Shown here: one piece after another, positions 1 through 7,728 of the stretch
Position numbering within the stretch: position 1 is the first letter of the stretch
Layout of the letters: each line of letters starts with the position of its first letter
NCBI GenBank assembly: GCA_964497925.1
Contig: CAZCFE010000020.1
Location: 1 to 18,681 of the forward strand
Reading direction: 5' to 3'
Source: CAIYWZ01 sp964497925
Lineage (GTDB): Bacteria; Pseudomonadota; Alphaproteobacteria; CAIYWZ01
Length of the DNA stretch: 18,681 nt
Notes under the pieces: generated by a model
Databases searched by the model: none
The model's input: the letters and a program-made list of their open reading frames with translations, nothing else
What the model was told of the DNA's origin: nothing
Translations under genes and position numbers: made by a program

Positions 1-87
1 ATCGCATGGATTCGAAATAGGGTTGAATGTGAAGATTTAAGCTGTTTTTGTGAGCTCAGGCCATTAAAGAGTAAGTTGTTGACATGA
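1..87 (+). other. possible 3' end of an upstream gene entering from the left edge
   Basis: Two readings are open at the left edge. Frame 1 stays open to a TGA at 85-87, and frame 2 stays open to a TAA at 38-40. In alphaproteobacteria the gene before ntrX is usually the sensor kinase ntrY. The short frame-2 tail (ending HGFEIGLNVKI) could be the last strand of a kinase ATPase domain, but 12 residues are too few to decide. I do not assign a product. Confidence 0.2.
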
Positions 88-108
88 ATATTTTGTATGT
101 GTTATATT
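79..108 (+). promoter_or_regulatory. sigma70-type promoter of ntrX-trkA
   Basis: A perfect TTGACA (79-84) is followed after 18 bp by TATATT (103-108), about 40 bp before the ntrX start. A ribosome-binding AAGGA lies at 136-140. This suggests that ntrX-trkA can be transcribed on its own, even if a kinase gene lies upstream outside the window. Confidence 0.6.
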
Positions 109-147
109 TTTATCACACACGAATTTTTATATTTTAAGGAATTGTGA

Positions 148-1533
148 ATGAAATACGATGTTTTAATCGTGGACGATGAAAAAGATATTCAAGAAGCACT
201 TTCCGGGCTTTTGTCAGATGAAGGATATATCACAAGAGTTGCCGGAAATGGTGCGGATGCTTTGACACAGTTCCTTGAAAAGCGGCCTCATTTAGTTGTT
301 TTGGATGTGTGGTTGGGCGATCCTAAGTATGACAATTTAAAACTCCTTGAAATGATCAAAAAAGAAGACCCGGATGTTCCTGTTTTGGTGATCAGCGGTC
401 ATGGTACGATTGAAACAGCCGTTAGCGCCATTAAAATTGGGGCATATGATTTTTTGGAAAAACCCTTTAATATTGATCGTTTGTTGCTTTTGGCAAGGCG
501 CGCGATTGAATCTTGTGATTTAAAACGTGAAAACGAAGAACTTAAAACCAGATTTTCTTACTACGGTGAGATCTTAGGCACAACTGCTGCCATGTTTGCT
601 CTTAGAGGCTCGGTCGAAAAGGTTGCCAGCACGAATTGCAGAATTTTAATTACGGGCCCCACAGGAAGCGGAAAAGAACTTGTGGCGCGTAAAATCCATG
701 CGCAATCAAGACGCAAGAATGGCCCTTTCGTGAGTGTGAATTGTGCTTTATTAACCCCTGAAACTTTGGAAAAAGTTTTGTTTGGGATTGAAGAAAAAGG
801 CCCTGAAAAAAGCACATTTCCAGGTGTTTTGGAAAAAGCTGATAACGGAACGCTTCTTCTTGATGAAATTTGCGATATGCCCATTGCCATTCAAAATAAG
901 GTGGTACGTATTTTACAAGATCAGGTTATCACGCGTATAAACAGCAGCAAATCATTCAAGGTTGACGTGCGCGTTTTGGCCTCAACTGCCAAAGATATCT
1001 CTGCTGAAATTCTAGAAGGAAGATTCAGGGAAGACTTGTTTTATAGGCTTTCCGTAATTCCCTTGCAAGTCCCTCCTTTGAGGGAATATCGTGATGACAT
1101 TCCAAAACTTTTAAGCCATTATATTACAAGAGTCAGCAACAAACTTGGTCTTCCTGAAAAGGTAATTTCTCCTGATGCATTGGCGGTTTTGCAAAACTAT
1201 GAATGGCCTGGAAATTTAAAACAATTGATTAACTTGATCGAATGGCTTTTGATTATGTCTCCGGCAAAAGATGATGTTGAAATTACCGCTCAAATGTTGC
1301 CAAAAGAAATCATGAAAGCCGCCTCCCCTCTTTTAAGCTGGGATAAAAGTGGTGAAATTTTAAAGCTCCCATTAAAAGAAGCCAGAGAATCATTTGAAGT
1401 GCATTATCTAGAAGCACAAATTCACAGATTTTCAGGCAACATCTCACAAACAGCTCAATTTATTGAAATGGAGCGCTCAGCTTTGCACAGAAAACTTAAA
1501 ATGCTTGGGATTGAAGGCAGGATCAAATCATGA
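148..1533 (+). CDS. ntrX: NtrX-type response regulator (REC - AAA+ - Fis HTH)
   Basis: This is a cytoplasmic DNA-binding response regulator, normally the partner of the membrane kinase NtrY, and in alphaproteobacteria it is linked to nitrogen and redox control. Residues 1-120 form a receiver domain with acidic D9-D10, phosphoacceptor D53 and K105 in EKPFN. Residues about 140-375 form an AAA+ domain with Walker A (GPTGSGKE, about 169-176), Walker B (GTLLLDE) and the arginine-finger stretch GRFREDLFYRL. The C-terminus is a Fis-like helix-turn-helix (NISQTAQFIEMERSALHRKL). The sigma54-contact loop GAFTGA is absent: after LFGIEEKG the sequence runs PEKSTFPGVLEKA. As far as I recall, this is typical of alphaproteobacterial NtrX, which argues against ordinary sigma54 activation and separates it from NtrC. 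The start has AAGGA 8 bases upstream. The stop overlaps the trkA start by four bases (ATGA). Confidence 0.92.
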   Translation: MKYDVLIVDDEKDIQEALSGLLSDEGYITRVAGNGADALTQFLEKRPHLVVLDVWLGDPKYDNLKLLEMIKKEDPDVPVLVISGHGTIETAVSAIKIGAYDFLEKPFNIDRLLLLARRAIESCDLKRENEELKTRFSYYGEILGTTAAMFALRGSVEKVASTNCRILITGPTGSGKELVARKIHAQSRRKNGPFVSVNCALLTPETLEKVLFGIEEKGPEKSTFPGVLEKADNGTLLLDEICDMPIAIQNKVVRILQDQVITRINSSKSFKVDVRVLASTAKDISAEILEGRFREDLFYRLSVIPLQVPPLREYRDDIPKLLSHYITRVSNKLGLPEKVISPDALAVLQNYEWPGNLKQLINLIEWLLIMSPAKDDVEITAQMLPKEIMKAASPLLSWDKSGEILKLPLKEARESFEVHYLEAQIHRFSGNISQTAQFIEMERSALHRKLKMLGIEGRIKS

Positions 1534-2909
1534 AAGTTCTTATTTGTGGTGGAGGCCAAGTTGGTCACAGCCTTGCAAAGTATCTCTCGCAAGGTGATAA
1601 TGATGTTACCGTCATTGACCAATCCCATGAAACCATTGACCGGTTTCATGAACAATTGGACGTTCAAACAATTGTTGGCCATCCTTGTCAACCAGACACC
1701 CTAAAAAGTGCAGGAATTGATGAGGCCGATCTTTTAATTGCCGTTACGCCTTCTGATGAAATGAATATTGTTGCATGCGAAATTGCTCATACAATTTTCA
1801 ATGTTCCCACCAAAATTGCCCGTATTCGCGAGCAGTCATATTTAGATCCACAATGGGCGCCATTGTTTGTTGCGCGTAATATTGGGATTGATCACATCAT
1901 TTATCCAGAGCTTGAAATTGCAAAATCAATTAGAAGAAATATCAACGTATCAGGGTCTTTCGAGGTTCACAGTTTAAATGATGATCGAATTTTGCTCGTT
2001 GGGATTAAGGCCGTTGCGGGCGGGCTTGCATTAAATACGCCTTTACGTTTAATGGCAACAGTGATACATGGGGTTGATTTTAACGTTGCCCTAATTATCA
2101 GAAACGATCAAATTTTGTTCCCTCAGGATCACGAACTTATTTTGGCTGGAGACGAGGTGTATTTCGTGTGCAACGAAGAAGACATTAACCCTGTCATTGA
2201 AGCCTTTGGACATAAAAACGAGCAGTTTAAAAGAATTGTCATTGTGGGGGGAGGAAACATTGGAAATAATTTGCTTTCTTTGCTCAAAGGGAACTCTTCT
2301 TATTTGCAACTTAAAATGATTGAAAAACAAAAACCAACAGCGCTTAAGCTTTCAGAAAAATTTCCAGATGTGGTCATCATTCAAGGAAATGCGCTTGAAG
2401 CTGAAATTTTAGAAGAAGCAAATGTTGGTGGCTCCGAGGTTTTTATTTCTGTTTCAGATGACGATAAGGTGAATATTCTGGCATCACTTTTGGCTAAAAA
2501 ACTGGGGGCAAAACGAACATTGGCGTTGATTAACAGCACCAGCTATAATTCTTTGATGTCATCTCTTGGTGTGGATGGTGTGATTAATCCACGGTCTGCA
2601 ACAATTTCATCCATTTTGCATTTACTTCGTCAAGGAAAAATTAAATCTGTTCATTCTCTCAAAGACGGAGTAGCTGAAGTTATTGAGGCTGAAATCAGTG
2701 AAAGCAGTCCAATCTTAAATTACATGGTTAAAAAGATCAATATTCCAAATGTGATGCAGGTGATTGTTGTTATTCGTGATGGTGTCACTTTGTTTACCAC
2801 TCATGCTTTAATGTTTAAGCCTGGGGATCAGGTTGTGATGGTTGTTGCTCCTCATGCAATTAAAAAAGCAGAAAAAATGTTCACCAACAGGGCTGAGTAT
2901 ATCTTTTAA
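1530..2909 (+). CDS. trkA: TrkA, NAD-binding regulatory subunit of Trk potassium uptake
   Basis: TrkA is a cytoplasmic nucleotide-binding ring subunit that gates the TrkH/TrkG potassium transporter. The 459 residues match the usual length of about 460. Two RCK modules are visible. The first opens with the Rossmann loop GGGQVG (residues 7-12) and an acidic D30 at the end of the second strand. The second opens with GGGNIG at about residues 239-246. Each is followed by a TrkA-C-like segment. The gene starts inside the ntrX stop codon, so the two are translationally coupled. A ntrYX-trkA order is common in alphaproteobacteria. No trkH follows: the gene ends only 4 bases from a convergent gene of the cyd cluster, so the transporter must be encoded elsewhere. 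Confidence 0.93.
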   Translation: MKVLICGGGQVGHSLAKYLSQGDNDVTVIDQSHETIDRFHEQLDVQTIVGHPCQPDTLKSAGIDEADLLIAVTPSDEMNIVACEIAHTIFNVPTKIARIREQSYLDPQWAPLFVARNIGIDHIIYPELEIAKSIRRNINVSGSFEVHSLNDDRILLVGIKAVAGGLALNTPLRLMATVIHGVDFNVALIIRNDQILFPQDHELILAGDEVYFVCNEEDINPVIEAFGHKNEQFKRIVIVGGGNIGNNLLSLLKGNSSYLQLKMIEKQKPTALKLSEKFPDVVIIQGNALEAEILEEANVGGSEVFISVSDDDKVNILASLLAKKLGAKRTLALINSTSYNSLMSSLGVDGVINPRSATISSILHLLRQGKIKSVHSLKDGVAEVIEAEISESSPILNYMVKKINIPNVMQVIVVIRDGVTLFTTHALMFKPGDQVVMVVAPHAIKKAEKMFTNRAEYIF

Positions 2910-2913
2910 AGGA

Positions 2914-3066
2914 TTATCTCATACTTTTAATCAGAAGTTTAATCGGATAGGCCATGATCCAAAATGATAGCATGCCGCCAACCCACAACAAAATAAACCA
3001 TCCCCATTGTTTGGTTTTTGGATTTCTATTCATCCATCTTAAAAAATTTTCAATACATTTTTTCAT
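2914..3066 (-). CDS. 50-residue single-span membrane protein, DUF2474-like, bd oxidase accessory
   Basis: This is a very short gene read from ATG at 3066 to TAA at 2914. It encodes 50 residues: a basic N-terminus (MKKCIENFLRWMNRNPKTK), one hydrophobic helix (about 22-43, WGWFILLWVGGMLSFWIMAY) and a basic tail. Its start lies 17 bases inside the 3' end of cydB, so it is translationally coupled as the last gene of cydA-cydB-X. Size, position and the pattern G-W-F-x-L-L-W-x-G-G fit the DUF2474 family of small proteins in operons for the short-Q-loop (CIO-type) cytochrome bd. By analogy with CydX it may be a structural or stabilising subunit, but this is inferred. It is not clearly CydX by sequence. 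Confidence 0.75.
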   Translation of the reverse strand: MKKCIENFLRWMNRNPKTKQWGWFILLWVGGMLSFWIMAYPIKLLIKSMR

Positions 3067-4072
3067 GAGACGTTTTCCCGCGAAAAACATAGTAACAATA
3101 GCTTGTATATCCTAAAATAAAAGGTAATAATGGCACAACGCCACATAACATTAAAGATAAACTAGGTCCATAAGCCGCAGAATCCCAAATGGTGTATTTA
3201 TAAGGAACCAGCCAAGGAAAAACGCTCAAACCTAACCCTAAATAGCCCATAAAAAATATACCAATGCTGCACAAAAAAGGACGATATTCATGCTTTTTTT
3301 TATGTAAATCATTGAAAATAGTCACAAATAGCACTGCCGTTAATAATGGTATGATGGACAAGTAATATAGATTAGGAGTAGTAAACCAAAAATCTTTAAT
3401 TCCTTTGTTGATAAATGGAACGCTAAGACTAACTAATGTCATAAAAATTCCAACGAAAATAAGAACATATGAAGCCACTTTTTGTGACCATAATTGAGTG
3501 TTTTGTGTGGTCTTCATAATTAACCATGTAGAGCCCAAAAGTGCATAACCAAACACAAGAGCAATGCCTGTCATGATTGAAAAAGCACTTGCCCAGTCAA
3601 ATGGACCTCCAGCAAAATTGCGTTCATGAACACTTATACCTTGCACAAATCCACCAAGAATAATTCCTTGGCAAAAAGCAGCCCCTAGAGAGCCAAAATG
3701 AAATACATAATCCCATATCCACTTAGAATGATCAGCTTTGAAACGAAATTCAAAAGCAACACCACGCATAATAAGACCTAAAAGCATAATAATAATTGGT
3801 ATATAAAAAGCAGGTAATAATATTGCATATGCAAGAGGAAAAGCGGCAAATAAACCTCCCCCACCTAAAACAAGCCAGGTTTCATTTCCATCCCAAAAAG
3901 GTGCTATAGAATTCATCATTTTATCTCGACATTCATCAGAGGGTGCAAATGGAAATAAAATCCCCACTCCTAAATCAAACCCATCCAAAAGAACATACAA
4001 GAAAATTGCAGCCGCGATAATAACAGACCAAATAAGAGGTAAATCTACAAGATCAGAAAAATCAAACATCAT
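3050..4072 (-). CDS. cydB: cytochrome bd-type quinol oxidase subunit II
   Basis: This is an integral membrane subunit of the bd-type quinol:O2 oxidase, which oxidises quinol and reduces oxygen to water without pumping protons. Hallmarks of the family are the N-terminal helix ending in LLDGFDLGVG (D30) and the W60-D61-G-N-E-T-W motif followed by a glycine-rich stretch and LFAAFP. About eight to nine hydrophobic segments follow. The length of 340 is typical of CIO-type CydB. The start overlaps the cydA stop by 11 bases, and a second ATG one codon later is an alternative start. The gene makes one unit with cydA upstream and the small DUF2474-like gene downstream. Confidence 0.95.
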   Translation of the reverse strand: MMFDFSDLVDLPLIWSVIIAAAIFLYVLLDGFDLGVGILFPFAPSDECRDKMMNSIAPFWDGNETWLVLGGGGLFAAFPLAYAILLPAFYIPIIIMLLGLIMRGVAFEFRFKADHSKWIWDYVFHFGSLGAAFCQGIILGGFVQGISVHERNFAGGPFDWASAFSIMTGIALVFGYALLGSTWLIMKTTQNTQLWSQKVASYVLIFVGIFMTLVSLSVPFINKGIKDFWFTTPNLYYLSIIPLLTAVLFVTIFNDLHKKKHEYRPFLCSIGIFFMGYLGLGLSVFPWLVPYKYTIWDSAAYGPSLSLMLCGVVPLLPFILGYTSYCYYVFRGKTSHEKMY

Positions 4073-5381
4073 TAAACCCTTTTGCTATTAATTTTATAAT
4101 GTAATAAATGGCAGCACCAAAAATAAAAGTATACATCACAACAAATGCCATTAAAGACCATGCCACCTGAGGACCCGTAATAGCTGGAGAAACAGAGTGA
4201 ACAGTTTTTAAAACACCATAAACAGTCCAAGGTTGCCTTCCAATTTCTGTCACAAACCACCCAGCTAGAATTGCGACAAAGCCGCTAGGAATCATGCTGA
4301 CCCACCATATATGCAACCATTTTTTTCTAAACAAGTTTTCTCGAAAAAATTCGATACAACTCATAATTCCAATACCAATCATCAATAATCCCAAACCAAC
4401 CATCACGCGAAAAGACCAAAACACCCATACAACAGGGGGACGTTCTTCTTTTGGAAAATCTTTTAAAGCTGGGATTTTGCCGTTTAGATCTCCCGTTAGA
4501 ACCCAACTGGCACCTCCAGGGATTGTGATACCATAATCTGTTTTTTCTTTTTCTTGATTTGGAAATCCAAAAAGAAATAAAGGCGCATTTTGTCTTTTAT
4601 CCCAATTTCCTTCCATTGCAGCAACTTTAACAGGTTGATGAAGCATTGTATTTTCACCATGCATATGACCCACCAAAAGCTGTATTGGAGCAACAAATAT
4701 CGCCATGATTGTGGCCATACCCAGCATAATGCGTGCCTGGGGTATAAATTTGTTTTTTAGCAAATAAAAAGCCCCTACCCCTCCTATCACAAACGCTGTT
4801 GTTAAATAAGCTCCTATAATCATATGTATAAATCTATACGGAAAAGATGGATTAAAAATAATTTCCATCCAATTTGTGGGCAATAACCTTCCATCTTGGG
4901 CGATCATAAATCCTTGAGGTGTTTGCATCCAACTGTTGGCTGATAAAATCCAAAAAGCAGATATGACTGTTCCAATGGCAACAATAGATGTTGCAACAAA
5001 ATGCATTTTTTTGCTCACACGACCCCATCCAAACAACATGATTCCTAGAAAAGAAGATTCTAAGAAAAAAGCTGTTAAGACTTCGAATCCAAGCAAAGGG
5101 CCAAGAACGTTTGAGGTTTTATCAGAAAAAATGGACCAGTTTGTGCCAAATTGATACGATAACACAACACCAGAGACAACCCCCATACCAAATGTGACAG
5201 CAAAAATTTTCACCCAAAATTTATAGATATCTTGGAATATTTTTTTATCAGTGTTTAACCAACGCCATTCTATCACAGCAAGAAAACTAGATAATCCTAT
5301 ACTAATTGCCGGAAAGATAATATGAAAACTTACCGTAAAAGCAAATTGGATGCGTGCCAATAAAACAGGATCCAGTTCCAT
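4062..5381 (-). CDS. cydA: cytochrome bd-type quinol oxidase subunit I, short Q-loop (CIO-like)
   Basis: This is the heme-bearing subunit of the bd-type quinol oxidase. Expected ligands are all present: H20 near the N-terminus (in FTVSFHIIFPA), H186 (in PYRFIHM) and a methionine in FRVMVG (about M327). The conserved E100 and E108 of the proton/oxygen path are present, the quinol-site K252 and E257 lie in PVKVAAMEGNWD, and GRQPW lies at 381-385. At 439 residues it is much shorter than the 522-residue E. coli protein. The difference lies in the Q-loop, so this is the short-loop (cyanide-insensitive oxidase-like) class, though cyanide resistance cannot be read from sequence. It heads the cydA-cydB-DUF2474 unit and is preceded by a near-perfect Shine-Dalgarno. 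No convincing -35/-10 lies in the 43 bases before it, so it may be co-transcribed with the upstream secreted protein. Confidence 0.95.
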   Translation of the reverse strand: MELDPVLLARIQFAFTVSFHIIFPAISIGLSSFLAVIEWRWLNTDKKIFQDIYKFWVKIFAVTFGMGVVSGVVLSYQFGTNWSIFSDKTSNVLGPLLGFEVLTAFFLESSFLGIMLFGWGRVSKKMHFVATSIVAIGTVISAFWILSANSWMQTPQGFMIAQDGRLLPTNWMEIIFNPSFPYRFIHMIIGAYLTTAFVIGGVGAFYLLKNKFIPQARIMLGMATIMAIFVAPIQLLVGHMHGENTMLHQPVKVAAMEGNWDKRQNAPLFLFGFPNQEKEKTDYGITIPGGASWVLTGDLNGKIPALKDFPKEERPPVVWVFWSFRVMVGLGLLMIGIGIMSCIEFFRENLFRKKWLHIWWVSMIPSGFVAILAGWFVTEIGRQPWTVYGVLKTVHSVSPAITGPQVAWSLMAFVVMYTFIFGAAIYYIIKLIAKGFNDV

Positions 5382-5385
5382 TAAA

Positions 5386-5393
5386 ACCTCCTT
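5386..5393 (-). promoter_or_regulatory. strong ribosome binding site of cydA
   Basis: On the minus strand AAGGAGGT precedes the cydA ATG by four bases. It is the best match to the anti-Shine-Dalgarno sequence in the window and supports the chosen cydA start and strong translation. Confidence 0.7.
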
Positions 5394-5424
5394 ATAGAAT
5401 TAATCTTGCGCAAAGTATATATAT

Positions 5425-7083
5425 TTAATGCGGCAAAGGATAGAATATTCTTACACCATCTTTTTCATAAACAAACCCTAAACCATTCAAAGGAAAAGAT
5501 GATGGGTTACATAATGATTGGACTTGTTTATATTTGAAAACAGGAATCCATAGGCCTGTTTCAAGTGTGACACTTTTTTTATCTGATGCTACCTCAAATT
5601 TGAGCTCAGGCAAAGATTTTTTCTCATTTTCAATGCGTACAAGTCTTTCTTCTTCTTGAGTTCTTTGCGCTTCTTTTTGTGCTATTCTTAATTTTTCCTG
5701 AGCTTTTCGTTCTTCTTTTTCAGCTTTGTTGCGCACCGCCTGGGCTTGTTTGGCTAAATCATTTTGGCGAGCCAATTCTTTTTGTCTTGCTTTTTCTAGC
5801 GCTTTTTCATTTTGAGCTTTTTGATGTGCAATGTTTGCAAGGCGAGATCTTTCGATTTCTTCAGGAGAAACAGTTTTTAAAACCGGCTGTTCTGGTTCTT
5901 TTTGTTTTCTGACTCTTTCTTTTCTTTTAGTTGTTTTTCCAGAAGATGCAGATTTTGTTGATACGGATAAACTACTCATTTCGTTTAAAAGCTCTTCTTG
6001 AGCTTTTTGTGCAAGTAAGGCTTTTTTATGATTCAATCTTTCAACCCTTAAGATGAAACTTTGATAATAATCAAGCCAGGTGAGCCTATCTAATTCGTTA
6101 AGATTTTCAACTATTTTTCCATAAAACAAGTCGATTTTATCTTTTTTCAACCCCAAATGTTGATATAAATGATGCGCCGTAAAAACACAAAATGCTTGAT
6201 CAAGCCAAGTTTCATAAGGCAACGTATTTTCTGTTGGATTTGATATTTCAAGGATAATTTTATTGACCCAAGATTTCAATGCTTGGATATCATTGGTGGC
6301 GTAAAAAACAAGGCCTCCTAAACGCGAAGATGAATGCCTTTCTCCAGAAACTAAAAGCATCTTTAAAAGAACAGACGCTGTGTTGTAATCTTCTTCATCA
6401 AAAGCACAGGTTATATAACTTTGAAAAAGAGAGGATCTGTGTTCTTGAAGGAGATTTGTGATGGGTGTGCGTTTTGTTTCTGTTCCAAAACCTACCGATA
6501 TTTCAATTTTTTTTTTGAAAAGATCCCAGGCATCTAAATATTGCTGCTGCTCCATAAGTAATCGCGCGCTTTCCACACATCTATCAGGACATGCTGCAAA
6601 ATATACGAAGGCATTATCTAAGTTTTCAATCCTATCCATGCAAATCTTAAGAAATTGTTTTGTTTTTTTAGAAAACTCACCTTTGCTTTCTTCAGGAAGT
6701 CTGGACTCTTCTTCCATCATCTGAGTCATTTGCCTGTTGAATTCAGTTTGATTGGGAGTGTGAGCATTTCGCGCTAAAAAGTGTAGATATCTGTTTTCAA
6801 GAGGAAGATCTGGAATTGTTCTTTCAAAATCATTCGCAAGAGCTATAAAAAGGGTTGCATCTTGTGGTTTTTTTAAAATCATGTGATTAAGCGCCGCCAT
6901 GCAAGCGTATACATGCATATCTTGATCGTTTGTTTTTTGGGCAGAGATAACCGTGTGCAAATGCTCACAAGCTCTTTCGAACTGCTGTGTCATCATAAGC
7001 CCTTCAATAAGGGGTAATTCAGCGCTATAGGCTTTCATTCCAGAAGTTAACAATGCCGCCATTAAAATATTCTTTATTTTCAT
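5425..7083 (-). CDS. Sec-exported protein with C-terminal coiled coil, function unknown
   Basis: I do not recognise this 552-residue protein. It begins with a clear Sec signal peptide (MKIKNILMAALLTSGMKAYSA, cut before E). Residues about 25-370 are mostly helical and look TPR-like in places (repeated A/L/Y spacing, for example FERACEHLHTVISA and DAWDLFKKK), but no firm repeat can be called. Residues about 380-400 are very basic (KRKERVRKQK). Residues about 405-490 are an uninterrupted charged coiled coil rich in A, E, K, Q and R. A compact, non-charged tail of about 60 residues ends in VRIFYPLPH. It sits between the two oxidase clusters on the same strand, 43 bases before cydA and 84 bases after ctaG, and has its own promoter-like sequence. 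Its length, signal peptide and domain plan resemble the 550-residue gene at 16148-17800. It is probably periplasmic or secreted. Confidence 0.75.
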   Translation of the reverse strand: MKIKNILMAALLTSGMKAYSAELPLIEGLMMTQQFERACEHLHTVISAQKTNDQDMHVYACMAALNHMILKKPQDATLFIALANDFERTIPDLPLENRYLHFLARNAHTPNQTEFNRQMTQMMEEESRLPEESKGEFSKKTKQFLKICMDRIENLDNAFVYFAACPDRCVESARLLMEQQQYLDAWDLFKKKIEISVGFGTETKRTPITNLLQEHRSSLFQSYITCAFDEEDYNTASVLLKMLLVSGERHSSSRLGGLVFYATNDIQALKSWVNKIILEISNPTENTLPYETWLDQAFCVFTAHHLYQHLGLKKDKIDLFYGKIVENLNELDRLTWLDYYQSFILRVERLNHKKALLAQKAQEELLNEMSSLSVSTKSASSGKTTKRKERVRKQKEPEQPVLKTVSPEEIERSRLANIAHQKAQNEKALEKARQKELARQNDLAKQAQAVRNKAEKEERKAQEKLRIAQKEAQRTQEEERLVRIENEKKSLPELKFEVASDKKSVTLETGLWIPVFKYKQVQSLCNPSSFPLNGLGFVYEKDGVRIFYPLPH

Positions 7084-7124
7084 TTACCAATACTTTCTTT
7101 ATTTAAAAACAAATTTCACAATTC

Positions 7125-7153
7125 CTTATACACGAGCAAATTTTAATTTCCAA
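7125..7153 (-). promoter_or_regulatory. promoter-like sequence of the secreted coiled-coil gene
   Basis: On the minus strand TTGGAA and TATAAG are separated by 17 bp, about 42 bases before the ATG at 7083. The spacer starts ATTAAAAT, closely matching the promoter boxes of the other secreted-protein genes in the window (11055, 12428, 14621 and 16080). Confidence 0.45.
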
Positions 7154-7167
7154 TGAAAAAAAATGCG

Positions 7168-7728
7168 TTAATGACTTCTAAAACCAACCACGGCATTTTT
7201 GGGTGTTTTAACTGGGAAAAAGGTGTATGAGAGTGTGATTGAAGTAACCTCTTTAAGGTTGGGGTCTGTTGCAAATTCAGGGTCGATGAAAAATTGAACG
7301 GGCATTTCAATCCATTTTTGTGGCTCAAGTGTTTGCTCAATAAAGCAAAAACATTGAACTTTGTTAAAGTAAACAGCAGCTTTTTCTGGAGTGACATTAT
7401 ATGTAGCAATACCTGAAACAGGAACCATGGCATCATTTTTGACCTTATAAAAAGCAAGGCTGCTTTGGCCAATGGCCACATTCATTTCATGCTGCATGGG
7501 TTCAAATTTCCAAGGCAAGGAAGGGTTTACATCGCTGTTGAATTTTATTTTTAAGATGCGGTTATTCAGGATAATTCCTTTATTAACCTTTCCAATGTTC
7601 ACAGTTCCTCCATACCCTGTTTTTTGGCAAAATATGCGGTATATGGGGACAGATGCATAAGCAAGACACAACATCACGATAACGCCGCAAACAAGAAGAA
7701 CTGCCGTATTTTTGCGATCGTCATTCAC
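7168..7728 (-). CDS. ctaG: cytochrome c oxidase assembly protein CtaG/Cox11
   Basis: This is a copper chaperone that delivers Cu(I) to the CuB site of cytochrome oxidase subunit I. It has a single N-terminal membrane anchor (about residues 8-28) followed by the family signature VPIYRIFCQKTGYGGT (C34) and a periplasmic immunoglobulin-like domain. The copper-binding CFCF motif is present (C126, C128), as are the family segments PWKFEP and YFNKVQCFCFIEQTL. The length of 186 is normal. The start overlaps the ctaB stop by four bases. In many alphaproteobacteria coxC (subunit III) would come next, but here the operon ends and a secreted-protein gene follows. Confidence 0.94.
   Translation of the reverse strand: MNDDRKNTAVLLVCGVIVMLCLAYASVPIYRIFCQKTGYGGTVNIGKVNKGIILNNRILKIKFNSDVNPSLPWKFEPMQHEMNVAIGQSSLAFYKVKNDAMVPVSGIATYNVTPEKAAVYFNKVQCFCFIEQTLEPQKWIEMPVQFFIDPEFATDPNLKEVTSITLSYTFFPVKTPKNAVVGFRSH

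Noticed and set aside
5386..5424. An FNR-type site (TTGCGCAA) before cydA
   Set aside because: The palindrome does not match TTGAT-N4-ATCAA and no promoter boxes are placed around it, so it is probably chance.
7143..7481. A 112-residue frame on the minus strand overlapping ctaG
   Set aside because: It is a shadow of ctaG in another frame. The ctaG frame carries all family motifs.
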